DNA of 64,000 nt from a bacterium. GTDB lineage: Bacteria > Zhuqueibacterota > Zhuqueibacteria > Zhuqueibacterales > Zhuqueibacteraceae. The number at the start of each line of letters is the position of its first letter. Within the stretch, counting starts at the first letter, position 1. The DNA is taken from the NCBI GenBank assembly GCA_023150945.1, contig JAKLJX010000002.1:248001-312000 (forward strand), in the 5' to 3' direction. This document shows, piece after piece, positions 44,849 through 54,224 of this stretch. The notes under the pieces were generated by a model. The model made no database searches. It saw only the letters and a program-made list of their open reading frames with translations, and had not been told where the DNA came from. A program made the position numbers and the translations under genes.

Positions 44849-46699
44849 ATGAACTCATTCAGCCGTCTTCTGGCCATCCTGCTTTTCTGCGCCATTTCTG
44901 CTCAGGCGCAATCCCCTCTCCTGCGCTTTGCCTGGTTGAGCGACACGCACGTGGGCGGCAGTACCGGCGCCGCGGATTTGCAGCGGTCGGTGCACGATCT
45001 CAATGCGATGCCCGATCTCGCGTTCGTCATCCTGTCCGGCGACCTCACTGAAATGGGCGGCAATGCCGAGCTCGAGCTGGCCAAAGCGATTCTCGACAGT
45101 CTGAACAAACCCTATTACCTCATTCCCGGGAATCACGACACCAAATGGTCGGAGTCCGGCGCGACGAAGTTCATCGAGTTGTGGGGCAGCGACAAATTCG
45201 AGTTCGAATCCCACGGCTATCGCTTTATCGGACTGCACCAGGGCCCGCTCATGCGCATGGCTGACGGCCATCTCAGCCCGGAGGATTTGCGCTGGCTCGA
45301 CTCCGTGCTCGTGCGTCTGCCCGATAATAACCAGCCGCTGTTTTTCATCACCCACTATCCGGTTGATTCTGCCCTCGACAATTGGTTCGAGCTGAGCGAA
45401 CGTGCCCGAAAATTCAACACGCAAGCCGTGCTCTGCGGCCATGGCCATATCAATCAGGCGCTGGACTTTGAGGGCATTCCCGGCGTGATGGGCCGGTCGA
45501 ATCTGCGCAGCGGTGAAGAGGCGGGCGGCTTCACCATTGTCGAAATCAAGCCGGACAGCATCTTCTTTTTCGAGCGCATCACCGGCCGGGAAACCAAGCC
45601 GGCCTGGCACCAATTGCCATTGGGAAAGAGAGAATTTACCGGCGACACGGCGCGATATCCCCGCCCGGATTTTGCGATCAATCAAAAATTCCCGCACGTG
45701 AAAACCGAATGGACCTTTGCCACCGGTTACACCATTACCGCGGCACCGGCGCTAGCACAGGACATCGTGATTGCCGGCAATTGCAACGGCACGGTTTATG
45801 GTTTATCCCTGCGCCACGGAACTGAACGTTGGCGTTTTCAAGCCGGTAGAGCGGTTCACGGCACACCTGCTGCCGCCGCCGGCAGGGTGGTTTTCGCTTC
45901 GGCGGACGGCAACCTCTATTGCCTTGCGGTGGCGAATGGCGCATTGCTATGGCAGTTCGCAACGGCGGCGCCGCTCGTGGCAGCCCCGCTGATTGCAGAG
46001 GGCACCGTCTATGCCGGCAGTAGCGAAGGGAAACTTCGCGCCCTCGATCTCGCCACCGGCAGGCTGGTCTGGGAATTCGATGGCGTGCGCGGCTTCGTGG
46101 AAGCCCGGCCGTTGCTTTATGACGGCAAGATCATCTTTGGCGCATGGGACACGTTCTTGTATGCCCTCCATGCCAATGACGGCACGCTGGCCTGGAAGTG
46201 GACGAACGGCAATCCTGGCCTGCTCTATTCCCCGGCAGCTTGCTGGCCGGTGGCGGCACACGGCAAAGTCTTCATCGTGGCACCGGATCGCTTCATTACC
46301 GCGCTTGAGGCCGGCAGCGGCAAAACCGTGTGGCGGTCGAATCGCCACCGCGTGCGTGAGGCCATTGGCCTTGCCCGCGACCGCCAGACAGTCTACGCCC
46401 GCTGCATGACCGACACGCTGCTCGCCTTTTCCGCTGCGGCCGACACGCTGCAGCTTCGCTGGCTCACTCCCTGCGGTTACGGCTATGATATCGATCCCTC
46501 GATGCCCTTGGAGCGGGACGGCATGATCTTTTTTGGCACAAAGAACGGTTTCGTGTTCGCGGTCGAGGCGCACGCCGGCCGGGTGAAATGGCAACATCGC
46601 GTTGGCGTCACCGCCGTGCACACCGTGGCGCCCGCCGGCGCGCAGCACGTGGTGGTGACCGATCTGGACGGCCGCGTGATGGCAATCACGGCGAAGTGA
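44849..46699 (+). CDS. Metallophosphoesterase fused to PQQ-type beta-propeller, secreted
   Basis: 616 residues from the ATG at 44849, giving a signal peptide (LLAILLFCAISAQAQ); an extension to 44723 lies inside the previous gene and is rejected. Residues about 20-260 form a calcineurin-type phosphoesterase with all metal motifs: SDTHVGG, LSGDLTE, PGNHDTKW, FFITHYP and LCGHGHINQ. Residues about 300-610 are a beta-propeller of PQQ-like repeats (GTVYGLSLRHGTERWRFQAG, GNLYCLAVANGALLWQF, GKLRALDLATGRLVWEF and more). No PQQ-binding residues are evident, so this part may only bind protein or ligand. The pairing in one chain is unusual and its substrate unknown. Confidence 0.88.
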   Translation: MNSFSRLLAILLFCAISAQAQSPLLRFAWLSDTHVGGSTGAADLQRSVHDLNAMPDLAFVILSGDLTEMGGNAELELAKAILDSLNKPYYLIPGNHDTKWSESGATKFIELWGSDKFEFESHGYRFIGLHQGPLMRMADGHLSPEDLRWLDSVLVRLPDNNQPLFFITHYPVDSALDNWFELSERARKFNTQAVLCGHGHINQALDFEGIPGVMGRSNLRSGEEAGGFTIVEIKPDSIFFFERITGRETKPAWHQLPLGKREFTGDTARYPRPDFAINQKFPHVKTEWTFATGYTITAAPALAQDIVIAGNCNGTVYGLSLRHGTERWRFQAGRAVHGTPAAAAGRVVFASADGNLYCLAVANGALLWQFATAAPLVAAPLIAEGTVYAGSSEGKLRALDLATGRLVWEFDGVRGFVEARPLLYDGKIIFGAWDTFLYALHANDGTLAWKWTNGNPGLLYSPAACWPVAAHGKVFIVAPDRFITALEAGSGKTVWRSNRHRVREAIGLARDRQTVYARCMTDTLLAFSAAADTLQLRWLTPCGYGYDIDPSMPLERDGMIFFGTKNGFVFAVEAHAGRVKWQHRVGVTAVHTVAPAGAQHVVVTDLDGRVMAITAK

Positions 46700-46751
46700 G
46701 TTTGATTCATTCCACCGCCGTCTTCTTTTTGAAAACCGGGAGCAACCGCCT

Positions 46752-47111
46752 ATGGAGAAAGTGAACTTGGCGCAGAAGTTTGGCCTTTTTCATGATTACT
46801 GGCAGCCACGCATCGCCGGTGAGCTGAACGATTCTTACCTCAAACTCGCCAAGCTCAAGGGTGAATTTGTGTGGCATCATCACGAAAATGAAGATGAGTT
46901 GTTTTGGGTGGTGAAAGGACGGCTGCTCATCAAACTGCGCGAGGGCGAGATTCGGCTGGAGCCGGGCGAGTTCGTCATCATTCCCAAAGGCGTGGAGCAT
47001 CTGCCGGTGGCCGAAGAGGAAGTCCATCTGGTTCTGCTCGAGCCCAAGTCGACCTCGAATACGGGCAACGTGCGGAACGAGCGTACGGTGGAGAGATTGG
47101 AGTGGATTTGA
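46752..47111 (+). CDS. Cupin-domain protein
   Basis: 119 residues forming a single cupin barrel. The metal motif is HHHENEDELFWVVKGRLLIKL (first His cluster and Glu, given by ends HHHEN and KGRLLIK), then PGEFVIIPKGVEHLPVAEE with the last His. Small cupins of this type are common; most have no known function. GGGAG lies upstream of the start. It faces the rluD gene, whose stop is only 20 bases away. Confidence 0.85.
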   Translation: MEKVNLAQKFGLFHDYWQPRIAGELNDSYLKLAKLKGEFVWHHHENEDELFWVVKGRLLIKLREGEIRLEPGEFVIIPKGVEHLPVAEEEVHLVLLEPKSTSNTGNVRNERTVERLEWI

Positions 47112-47131
47112 GGGATGAAACTGACGGCAAC

Positions 47132-48121
47132 TCAGGAGGCCTGCCGGTACCGCCGCAGTTCCTGCAGCAGCGCCTGCATATCCGCCGGTAATTCGCTTTG
47201 CAGGAAGATCGTTTCACCGGTCATGGGGTGAACAAAGCCGAGCGTGTGCGCATGCAAGGCCTGGCGGGGAAATTGCGCCAGCACTGCTGTAACGAAACGC
47301 GTATCCGCCTGATTCAAGCCACTGAGCTGGCTGGTGCGGCCGTGGTAGGCGGGATCGCCAAACACCGGGTGGCCGCGATGGCTGAGATGCACGCGAATCT
47401 GGTGCGTGCGTCCGGTCTCCAGGCGCAGGCGCAACAGGCTGTGGAGGTCAAATCGTTCGATCACTTCATAGTGTGTCACCGCCCACTTGCCGCGTTCCTG
47501 GCTCACCGTCACTTTGCGACGGTCTTTGGAACTGCGCGTCAAAAAGCTTTCGATGCTGCCGCGGGCGGGCGCGGGCGTGCCCCACACCACCGCGAGATAT
47601 TCGCGCTGCGTCGACTTTTCCTTGAATTGCGCCGCCAGCGCCGCGTGCGTGCGATCATCGCGCGCGACCACCAGCAGACCGGAAGTATCCTTGTCCAGCC
47701 GGTGCACGATGCCGGGCCGTGCACTCCCGCCCAGCTTTGAGACTTCCTTGAAATGATACAACACGGCATTGGCCAGGGTACCGTCGGCATGGCCATAAGC
47801 CGGATGCACCACCAAGCCGGCCGGCTTGTCGATGACGATGAGATGGGCATCTTCAAACACGATGCGCAGCGGAATTTCCTGCGGCACCAAATCGCTCGGC
47901 GGCTTGGGCGGAATGTTGATCTGAATCACTTCGCCGGGTGAAACCGGATGGCTGGCCTTGGTCGGCCGGCCGTTCACCGTAATCTCGCCCGCGGCCACGA
48001 GCTGCTGCAACTGCGAACGCGTGAGGCCCGCCAGTTGGCCGGCGAGATACTTGTCCAAACGCATGCGGTGCTGATGAGGATCGACGATGAGGGTTTGAAA
48101 TTGGGGAGTCGACACGGGCAC
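47132..48121 (-). CDS. rluD: RluD-family 23S rRNA pseudouridine synthase
   Basis: 329 residues. An N-terminal S4 RNA-binding domain (RLDKYLAGQLAGLTRSQLQQLVAAGEI) leads to the pseudouridine synthase core, with DKPAGLVVHPAYG, the catalytic Asp in GIVHRLDKDTSGLLVVAR, and RLETGRTHQIRVHLSHRGHPVFGDPAYHG. It modifies uridines in helix 69 of 23S rRNA, or similar sites; RluD versus RluC/YlyB naming is by resemblance. The start is a GTG at 48121 or slightly inside. lspA is directly upstream, as in many bacteria. Confidence 0.93.
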   Translation of the reverse strand: MPVSTPQFQTLIVDPHQHRMRLDKYLAGQLAGLTRSQLQQLVAAGEITVNGRPTKASHPVSPGEVIQINIPPKPPSDLVPQEIPLRIVFEDAHLIVIDKPAGLVVHPAYGHADGTLANAVLYHFKEVSKLGGSARPGIVHRLDKDTSGLLVVARDDRTHAALAAQFKEKSTQREYLAVVWGTPAPARGSIESFLTRSSKDRRKVTVSQERGKWAVTHYEVIERFDLHSLLRLRLETGRTHQIRVHLSHRGHPVFGDPAYHGRTSQLSGLNQADTRFVTAVLAQFPRQALHAHTLGFVHPMTGETIFLQSELPADMQALLQELRRYRQAS

Positions 48122-48167
48122 AAACGCGATGAAGGATTATTCTTCTGGCGCGGCAACGGCGCGGCCA

Positions 48168-48734
48168 TCAGGCGGACGGCGACCGTGAATCCTGCCAGTT
48201 GTCGTGTTCATCACTCGGCGAGGGTTTGTCTTTGGAAAAGGAGGGGGCCACCGCGGGCGCGACTTCGGCTTTTTCCTTCTCGAAGAATACCAGGGCCACC
48301 AGCATCACCATGCCGATGGACACGGCACTGTCCGCCACATTGAACACCGGCCAGCGCAGGGTGCCGAGGCCGACATCGATGAAGTCGATCACGCGGCCGT
48401 AAGCGAAACGGTCGATGAGATTGCCGATCGCGCCGCCGAGAATCAGCGCGAGCGACAGCCGCGAGGGCAGACGCTCATGGCGAATGCGGTACAAATAGAC
48501 CAAGATGACCACCGTGGCGAGCGCGGAAAAAATGGTGAAAAAATACCTGCCGCCGAGGCGGATGCCGAAGGCCATGCCGGGATTTTCAATGTAGGTGAAG
48601 CGCAACACGTCGCCCAGCACGGTTATGCTCTCTTCGAGAATGAAGCGGGATTTGACGATGAGCTTGGTGATCTGATCGAGCACAACGATGACCGCCGTGA
48701 TCATCAGTACGCCCATACCTTGCATTGTATTCAT
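48168..48734 (-). CDS. lspA: Lipoprotein signal peptidase (signal peptidase II)
   Basis: 188 residues from the ATG at 48734; a 15-residue extension to 48779 is not family-like. Four membrane helices and both catalytic Asp boxes are present: GAIGNLIDRFAYGRVIDFID and VFNVADSAVSIGMVML. VVLDQITKL near the start is the first conserved block. It has a longer charged tail (EKEKAEVAPAVAPSFSKDK) than Escherichia LspA. It cleaves the signal of prolipoproteins such as ActE and the PEGA protein of this window. Confidence 0.95.
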   Translation of the reverse strand: MNTMQGMGVLMITAVIVVLDQITKLIVKSRFILEESITVLGDVLRFTYIENPGMAFGIRLGGRYFFTIFSALATVVILVYLYRIRHERLPSRLSLALILGGAIGNLIDRFAYGRVIDFIDVGLGTLRWPVFNVADSAVSIGMVMLVALVFFEKEKAEVAPAVAPSFSKDKPSPSDEHDNWQDSRSPSA

Positions 48735-48811
48735 GCCAGCCCTTGTTCGGGGTGATGACCAGCCGGCGCGCGACTGCAACCGTCACGCGCGGCGGGGATG
48801 AGCCCAGTTCC

Positions 48812-49195
48812 TCAATCCAGCGACACGCCGCTTTCCTCTTTCATTTTGCAGCTTATGCACAACCGGGCATGCGGCACGGCCTCCAGCCGTTCCCAGGCGA
48901 TCGGTTGGTTGCAATTGTGACAGCGGCCATAGGTGCCGTCTTCGACGCGCTCGAGCGCCTGATCGATGTGATAGAGCAGCCGGCCTTCACGCGTGGCGAA
49001 ATAATAGGCCTTCTCCCGCTCCATGTTGTCCGTGGCCTGATCCGCCATGTGAAAGGCATAGGAAGTGTTCTCTCCCGAGGCGTCCTTGATGGTGGTGGCG
49101 CCCTGCCCGTTTTTGAAATGATCCAATTCCTTCAGCAACTCGCTGCGTCGCTCCAACAGCAGCCGCTTGAAATACTGCAAGTCTTGAGATTTCAT
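48812..49195 (-). CDS. DksA/TraR-family zinc-finger protein
   Basis: 127 residues from the ATG at 49195, with GGAGG eight bases upstream. A coiled-coil hairpin (FKRLLLERRSELLKELDHF...REGRLLYHIDQALERVEDGTYG) carries the C-terminal zinc finger YGRCHNCNQPIAWERLEAVPHARLCISCK, whose four Cys are intact. It resembles YlyA/YteA/TraR-type proteins. DksA binds RNA polymerase and, with ppGpp, adjusts transcription of rRNA and amino-acid genes; the coiled-coil tip acidic residues needed for that are uncertain here. It lies between ileS and lspA, the place of ylyA in Bacillus. Confidence 0.9.
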   Translation of the reverse strand: MKSQDLQYFKRLLLERRSELLKELDHFKNGQGATTIKDASGENTSYAFHMADQATDNMEREKAYYFATREGRLLYHIDQALERVEDGTYGRCHNCNQPIAWERLEAVPHARLCISCKMKEESGVSLD

Positions 49196-49363
49196 GAACG
49201 CCCTCCTGCGGTTTGGACTTTCCCGGCCAGTGTGTGGTGGCGGCTCCGGCAATGACGCGGGGAAAGGTTATCGTTGCTGATCACAGGAACAAGACAGCGA
49301 AAACGCAATGATCTCTAAACGCACTGCTTGCCGCAGCCGGTCCTCTGCCGGCTGCAGCCGCTC

Positions 49364-52300
49364 TCAACGGCGGGCGACGCTGAGAACAACCTGTTCGTCG
49401 CCCACGCTCCAGGTTTCGACATGTGCCAAATGTTCCCCGCCGGCGACCGGCTCCAGTCGCTCCGCCAGCGTTTCCTGCTGAATGTAGTTCGCCATTTTCT
49501 GAATGGCCTGTTGCAGGCGGGGAGAGCCTTCATAGCGAATGTGAATGCGATCGACCACTTCAAAACCGGCATTCTTTCGCATGTTTTGCACGCGGTTCAC
49601 AAAATCGCGTGCCATCCCTTCGGTAATCAAATCATCATTCAACACGGTGTCAAGCGCGATGGTCCAGCCGCCCGCGCTGCTCACGGCCAGACCTTCGGCC
49701 TGCTGCCGCACCAGCCGAACTTCTTCCAGGGTCAGCGCGATCGTCTGATTTTCGAGTTCGAACTCGAGGCGGCCGTTTGCCTCCAGGGTGCGCAGTTGCT
49801 GCGAATCCAGCGCGCGAATGGCGGCGGCCACGCGGTTGGCGAGCTTGCCGAACTTCGGGCCGAGCGACTTGAACACCGGCTCAGGCTTCACCGCCGTTAA
49901 CTCATCGGCGGTGGCCACCAGCGTAACCGCCTTGACATTCAATTCGTCTTGCATGAGCTGCGCGCCGGTGGTGAGCGCGGCGCGCTTGTCGTCGTCATCG
50001 GCGACCACGAGAAGGCGGCTGAGCGGCTGCCGGATTTTGAGATTGCGCTCCGCACGCAGCGCGCGGCCGGCATTCACCACCGCCCGCACCGCCTCCATCT
50101 GCCTTTCCAGCTCCGGCTGGCGGAAGCGAAACGCCTCGTGCGCGCTCGCGGGGAAATCGCAGAGATGCACACTCTCGCGGCCTTCGTGTTGCGGCGCGAG
50201 CAGGCGGCGATAGATGGCCTCGCTGAGAAAAGGCGCCAGCGGCGCGGCCAATTTGCAGACGGTGAGCAGCACCTCAGAGAGCGTCGCGAAGGCGGCCTGC
50301 TTGTCCTCTGCCATGCCGGATTTCCAAAAGCGGCGCCGGCAGCGGCGCACGTACCAGTTGGAAAGATCGTCAACCACGAAATCCGCAATGGCGCGGCCGC
50401 CGCGCGTCACCTCGAAGGAATTGAAATTTTCCTCCACTCGCGCCACCAACCGGTTCAACGTCGAAATCAACCAGCGGTCGATTTCGGGACGCTCCGCCAC
50501 CGGCAGGGGTTGCGCCGGATAGACATACTGATCGAGGTTGGCATACATCGCAAAAAAAGCATAGGTATTGAGCAGCGTGCCGAAAAACCGGCTCACGGTT
50601 TCTTCCACGCCTTTGCCGTCGAAACGCGTGGCCTGCCACGGCGGGTTCACGGTCATCAAGTACCAGCGCGCGGCATCGGCGCCGTGGCGATTGATCACAC
50701 TGAAGGGATCGACGACGTTGCCCCTGGATTTGGACATCTTCTTGCCGTCCTTGTCGAGCACCATCTCGAGCACGACGCAATTTTTGAAGCACGGCTTGTC
50801 GAACAGCATCGCTGCAATGGCAAGCAGCGAATAGAACCAGCCGCGCGTCTGATCGATGGCTTCGCTGATGAAATCCGCGGGGAAACTGCGTGCGAAGATT
50901 TCCTGATTCTCGAAGGGGTAATGCCATTGCGCCACCGGCATGGCGCCGCTGTCAAACCAGACGTCGATCACTTCCGGCGTGCGGCGCATGAGTTTGCCGT
51001 TCTGCGGATTGGGAAAGGTGATTTCATCGACGTAGGGGCGGTGCAAATCGAGCTGCGACAGATCGCGGCCGGCCAGCTCGGACAGCTCCTGCACCGAGCC
51101 GACGCAGTGTGCCTGGCCCTCTTCATCCAGCCAAATCGGCAGCGGGGTTCCCCAGAAGCGGTCGCGCGACAGCGCCCAATCGACATTGTTGGCCAGCCAT
51201 TCGCCGAACCGGCCGGCGCCCACCTCCGGTGGATACCATTTGATCTGCTGGTTCAACTCGACCAGGCGCTCTTTGAATTGGGTGGTGCGGATGTACCACG
51301 ATTCCTTGGCGTAGTAGATCAACGGCGTATCGTCGCGCCAGCAATGCGGGTAGGTATGGCGATAGGTTTCGACTTTGTAGAGCCGACCATTCTTCTGCAA
51401 GGTCGCGATAATGTCGGGGTCGGCGTCCTTGAAAAACTGGCCCTGCCAGGCCGTGACCTCGCCGGTGAAGCGGCCGCTCTTGTCGATCGGCTGAAAGAAG
51501 GGCAAATCATGCTTCACCCCGGCTTGATAATCGTCCTGGCCGAATGCCGGCGCCAAATGCACGATGCCGCTGCCATCGGTGGTGGTCACGAAATCGGCGA
51601 GCACGGTGTAATGCGAGCGTTTGGTGCTGCGCAGGAAACTGAACAGCGGCACGTAGGCAATGCCGGCCAGCGCGCGGCCCGGCTGGCGTTCGAGAATCTC
51701 ATACTCGCCGTCGAGCACTTCCAGCCGGGGCTCGGCGAGGATGAGCTGCTCGCCGCGATGCCGCACTTTCACATAGAAAACGTGGGGATGCAGGGCAAGC
51801 GCAACGTTGGAAATCAGGGTCCACGGCGTCGTCGTCCAAACCAGGAAGGAAGTTCCAGGCTCCTGTTGCAAAGGCATCTTCACGAACACCGAGGGGTCTT
51901 CGACCTCATCATAGCCCTGCGCGACTTCATGGCTGGAGAGCGGGGTTTCGCAGCGCGGGCAATACGGCACGATCTTGTGGCCTTGGTACAGCAGATCGCG
52001 CTCCCACAATTGTTTGAGGATCCACCACACGCTCTCGATATATTTGTTTTCGTAGGTGATGTAGGGATGATCGAGGTCGACCCAATAGCCCATGCGTGTG
52101 GTGAGTTGATCCCACAGTTGCTTGTAGGTCCACACGCTTTCCCGGCAGCGGGCGTTGAATTTGTCGATGCCGTAAGCCAGAATCTGATCTTTCTTTGTGA
52201 ACTGGAGTTGTTTTTCGACTTCGATCTCGACCGGCAGGCCGTGGGTGTCCCATCCGGCTTTGCGCTCGACGCGGTAACCTTGCATGGTCTTCAGGCGGCA

Positions 52301-52504
52301 GCCGAAGTCCTTCATGGTGCGCGCAATGACATGATGAATGCCGGGTTTGCCGTTGGCAGTGGGCGGGCCTTCAAAGAAAACAAACGGCCGGTCGGCCGGG
52401 CGGGAGCTGACGCTCTTGCGGAAGATGTCGGCGCTCTGCCAGAATTGAAGCACGTCTTCTTCAATCGCGGGCAGGTTCAGTTCCTGGGGAAACGGTTTGT
52501 ACAT
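49364..52504 (-). CDS. ileS: Isoleucyl-tRNA synthetase
   Basis: 1046 residues. The HIGH-type motif is in PPTANGKPGIHHVIARTMKD (GIHH at about 55), the editing domain holds TTPWTLISNVALAL, and the KMSKS motif is in KKMSKSRGNVVDPF at about 595. The anticodon-binding and extended C-terminal domains resemble the longer, eukaryote-like class of IleRS (type 2), and I see no Cys pairs at the C-terminus. That type is often less sensitive to mupirocin, though that cannot be judged here. It charges tRNA(Ile) and hydrolyses Val-tRNA. Confident. Confidence 0.96.
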   Translation of the reverse strand: MYKPFPQELNLPAIEEDVLQFWQSADIFRKSVSSRPADRPFVFFEGPPTANGKPGIHHVIARTMKDFGCRLKTMQGYRVERKAGWDTHGLPVEIEVEKQLQFTKKDQILAYGIDKFNARCRESVWTYKQLWDQLTTRMGYWVDLDHPYITYENKYIESVWWILKQLWERDLLYQGHKIVPYCPRCETPLSSHEVAQGYDEVEDPSVFVKMPLQQEPGTSFLVWTTTPWTLISNVALALHPHVFYVKVRHRGEQLILAEPRLEVLDGEYEILERQPGRALAGIAYVPLFSFLRSTKRSHYTVLADFVTTTDGSGIVHLAPAFGQDDYQAGVKHDLPFFQPIDKSGRFTGEVTAWQGQFFKDADPDIIATLQKNGRLYKVETYRHTYPHCWRDDTPLIYYAKESWYIRTTQFKERLVELNQQIKWYPPEVGAGRFGEWLANNVDWALSRDRFWGTPLPIWLDEEGQAHCVGSVQELSELAGRDLSQLDLHRPYVDEITFPNPQNGKLMRRTPEVIDVWFDSGAMPVAQWHYPFENQEIFARSFPADFISEAIDQTRGWFYSLLAIAAMLFDKPCFKNCVVLEMVLDKDGKKMSKSRGNVVDPFSVINRHGADAARWYLMTVNPPWQATRFDGKGVEETVSRFFGTLLNTYAFFAMYANLDQYVYPAQPLPVAERPEIDRWLISTLNRLVARVEENFNSFEVTRGGRAIADFVVDDLSNWYVRRCRRRFWKSGMAEDKQAAFATLSEVLLTVCKLAAPLAPFLSEAIYRRLLAPQHEGRESVHLCDFPASAHEAFRFRQPELERQMEAVRAVVNAGRALRAERNLKIRQPLSRLLVVADDDDKRAALTTGAQLMQDELNVKAVTLVATADELTAVKPEPVFKSLGPKFGKLANRVAAAIRALDSQQLRTLEANGRLEFELENQTIALTLEEVRLVRQQAEGLAVSSAGGWTIALDTVLNDDLITEGMARDFVNRVQNMRKNAGFEVVDRIHIRYEGSPRLQQAIQKMANYIQQETLAERLEPVAGGEHLAHVETWSVGDEQVVLSVARR

Positions 52505-52627
52505 CCTGATTTGCCTTGTTGCTGAACGAAAGTGAGGTATTCAAAGGTTGATCGGCGGTTAGGGGGCGCGGTCCATCGCGCCGGCGCTGATTTGGCTGCA
52601 ACCGGCGCCGGACTGATCCCGGCTTCG

Positions 52628-53449
52628 CTACATCCGCTCGATGACGCGCTGCATGATCAATGTCAACTTGGGTTCGGCCTCGCCGGCAGTTTTGATGATC
52701 TTGGCGATGTCAACCGGCTCCAATGCGTCGGGCAGGCAGGAATCAGTGATCACTGAGAGACCCAGCACTTTCATGCCGGAATGGACGGCCACGATGACTT
52801 CCGGCACTGTGCTCATGCCGACGACGTCGGCGCCGATCTGGCGCAGGAAGCGATATTCCGCACGAGTCTCGAGATTCGGGCCGGAGAGCGCAACATAGAC
52901 GCCTTTTTGCAGGCGGATCTTGGCCTCGAGCGCCACCTGCTCGGCAAGCTCGATCAAGGCGGCGGTATACGGCTCGGACATGTCCGGAAAACGCGGGCCG
53001 AGGGCATCATCATTGGGGCCGATGAGAGGGTTGTCACCCAGCAGATTGATGTGATCGGTCATGATCATGATGTCGCCGGGTGCAAAGAGCGGATTCATGC
53101 CGCCGCAAGCGTTGGACACCACCAGCGTGTGGCAGCCCATCGCCTTCATCACGCGCACCGGAAAGGTGATTTGCTTCATGGCGTAGCCTTCATAGAAATG
53201 AAAGCGGCCCTGCATGGCCATCACCTGTTTGTTGCCAAGCGTGCCGAAGATCAAGCGGCCGGCGTGGCTTTCGACGGTGGAAACGGGGAAATGGGGCAAA
53301 TCAGCGTAGGAGATGGTCGCCTCGGTTTTGATCTCCTTGGCCAGCGCGCCCAAACCGGTTCCCAGAATGATGCCGATTTCAGGCCGGGTTTTGCTGTGCT
53401 GGCGGATGACAGCAACCGCTTCATCGATCTGCTGCAATAATGGGCTCAT
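52628..53449 (-). CDS. Purine-nucleoside phosphorylase (trimeric type)
   Basis: 273 residues from the ATG at 53449; an extension to 53512 has no family similarity. It is a trimeric PNP: IGIILGTGLGALAKEI holds the phosphate-binding Ser/Gly loop region, then VESHAGRLIFG, GRFHFYEGYAMKQITFPVRVMKAMG, VVSNACGGMN, and the purine site VALSGPNLETRAEYRFLRQIGADVVGMSTVPEVI. It cleaves inosine and guanosine to base and ribose-1-phosphate for salvage. It sits between ileS and a lipoprotein gene, with no nucleoside transporter near. Confidence 0.93.
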   Translation of the reverse strand: MSPLLQQIDEAVAVIRQHSKTRPEIGIILGTGLGALAKEIKTEATISYADLPHFPVSTVESHAGRLIFGTLGNKQVMAMQGRFHFYEGYAMKQITFPVRVMKAMGCHTLVVSNACGGMNPLFAPGDIMIMTDHINLLGDNPLIGPNDDALGPRFPDMSEPYTAALIELAEQVALEAKIRLQKGVYVALSGPNLETRAEYRFLRQIGADVVGMSTVPEVIVAVHSGMKVLGLSVITDSCLPDALEPVDIAKIIKTAGEAEPKLTLIMQRVIERM

Positions 53450-53586
53450 AGCGAGGCGACGTCCTTCCTCAACGGTTGAGTGAACGACTCGAGGTGTGGC
53501 CGGAAGCTGCATGCCGGCGGCATCGGCGCGGCCGTGGTTCCGTAACGGCGTTCGCCAATGCCTTCCCGGAAGTTCCGGCGGAACCT

Positions 53587-54114
53587 TCAGGGTTGGTCTT
53601 TCTTCTTTTGTTGATCGCGAATTTGATCGAGCAACTTCTGGCGTTCCGCTTCCTGGCGTTTGCGCTCGTCTTCGACGCGCTTGCGCTCGGCGGCAAGCTT
53701 CTCCTGTCTCTCCTGCTCGCCTTTGATCTTCTTGCCCAGCTCTTGCTGGCGGGCGTCCTTCACCGCTTCCACCGCCAGGTTGAAATCACGTACCTTGCCG
53801 TTGTGAGAAAAAATCAGCGTTCCCAACACCGTGCCTGCGCCGGTGATCGACCACAGGGCGATGCGATTGTCGGTGTCGACGCCGCGCTCGATCATCGCGC
53901 CGGTGAAAAAGCTCGCGCCAAAACTCAATGCGCCGCCACCCACGGCATATAGCCAGAAATTGTTGTTCTTCTTTTTGGCCTCAACTTCACTGCGTTTGAT
54001 CGGCTGGCCGGTGTCATCCTTCAAAGCCAAGCGCGAGGCGCAGCCGGAGTAAAGCAAAGAGCCGATGCAAATGCACACAGCTCCCCACTGCCAATGGATC
54101 CTCGATTTCGACAT
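53587..54114 (-). CDS. Lipoprotein with C-terminal coiled coil
   Basis: 175 residues from the ATG at 54114. The signal ends in SLLYSGCASR, a clear lipobox. After a charged start (KDDTGQPIKRSEVEAKKK) come two hydrophobic glycine-rich segments (LYAVGGGALSFGASFFTGAMI and IALWSITGAGTVLGTLIF), then a long charged coiled coil (GEQERQEKLAAERKRVEDERKRQ onward). I do not recognise the family. It could tether a periplasmic helix to the outer membrane. The operon neighbours are divIVA and PNP, which do not explain it. Confidence 0.75.
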   Translation of the reverse strand: MSKSRIHWQWGAVCICIGSLLYSGCASRLALKDDTGQPIKRSEVEAKKKNNNFWLYAVGGGALSFGASFFTGAMIERGVDTDNRIALWSITGAGTVLGTLIFSHNGKVRDFNLAVEAVKDARQQELGKKIKGEQERQEKLAAERKRVEDERKRQEAERQKLLDQIRDQQKKKDQP

Positions 54115-54224
54115 GGTGCAGTCCTTGTGTTGTAGAGTCAATGATGAGAAATCTGGCGGGGAATTGACTGCCAGATTCGTGCCCACGTGGTGTCAATTCG
54201 GTAGTCGAAAATTGAAGCGGGTGG

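Noticed and set aside
49949-52525. Open frame of about 860 codons opposite ileS
   Set aside because: Antisense shadow of a highly conserved tRNA synthetase; no motif of its own.
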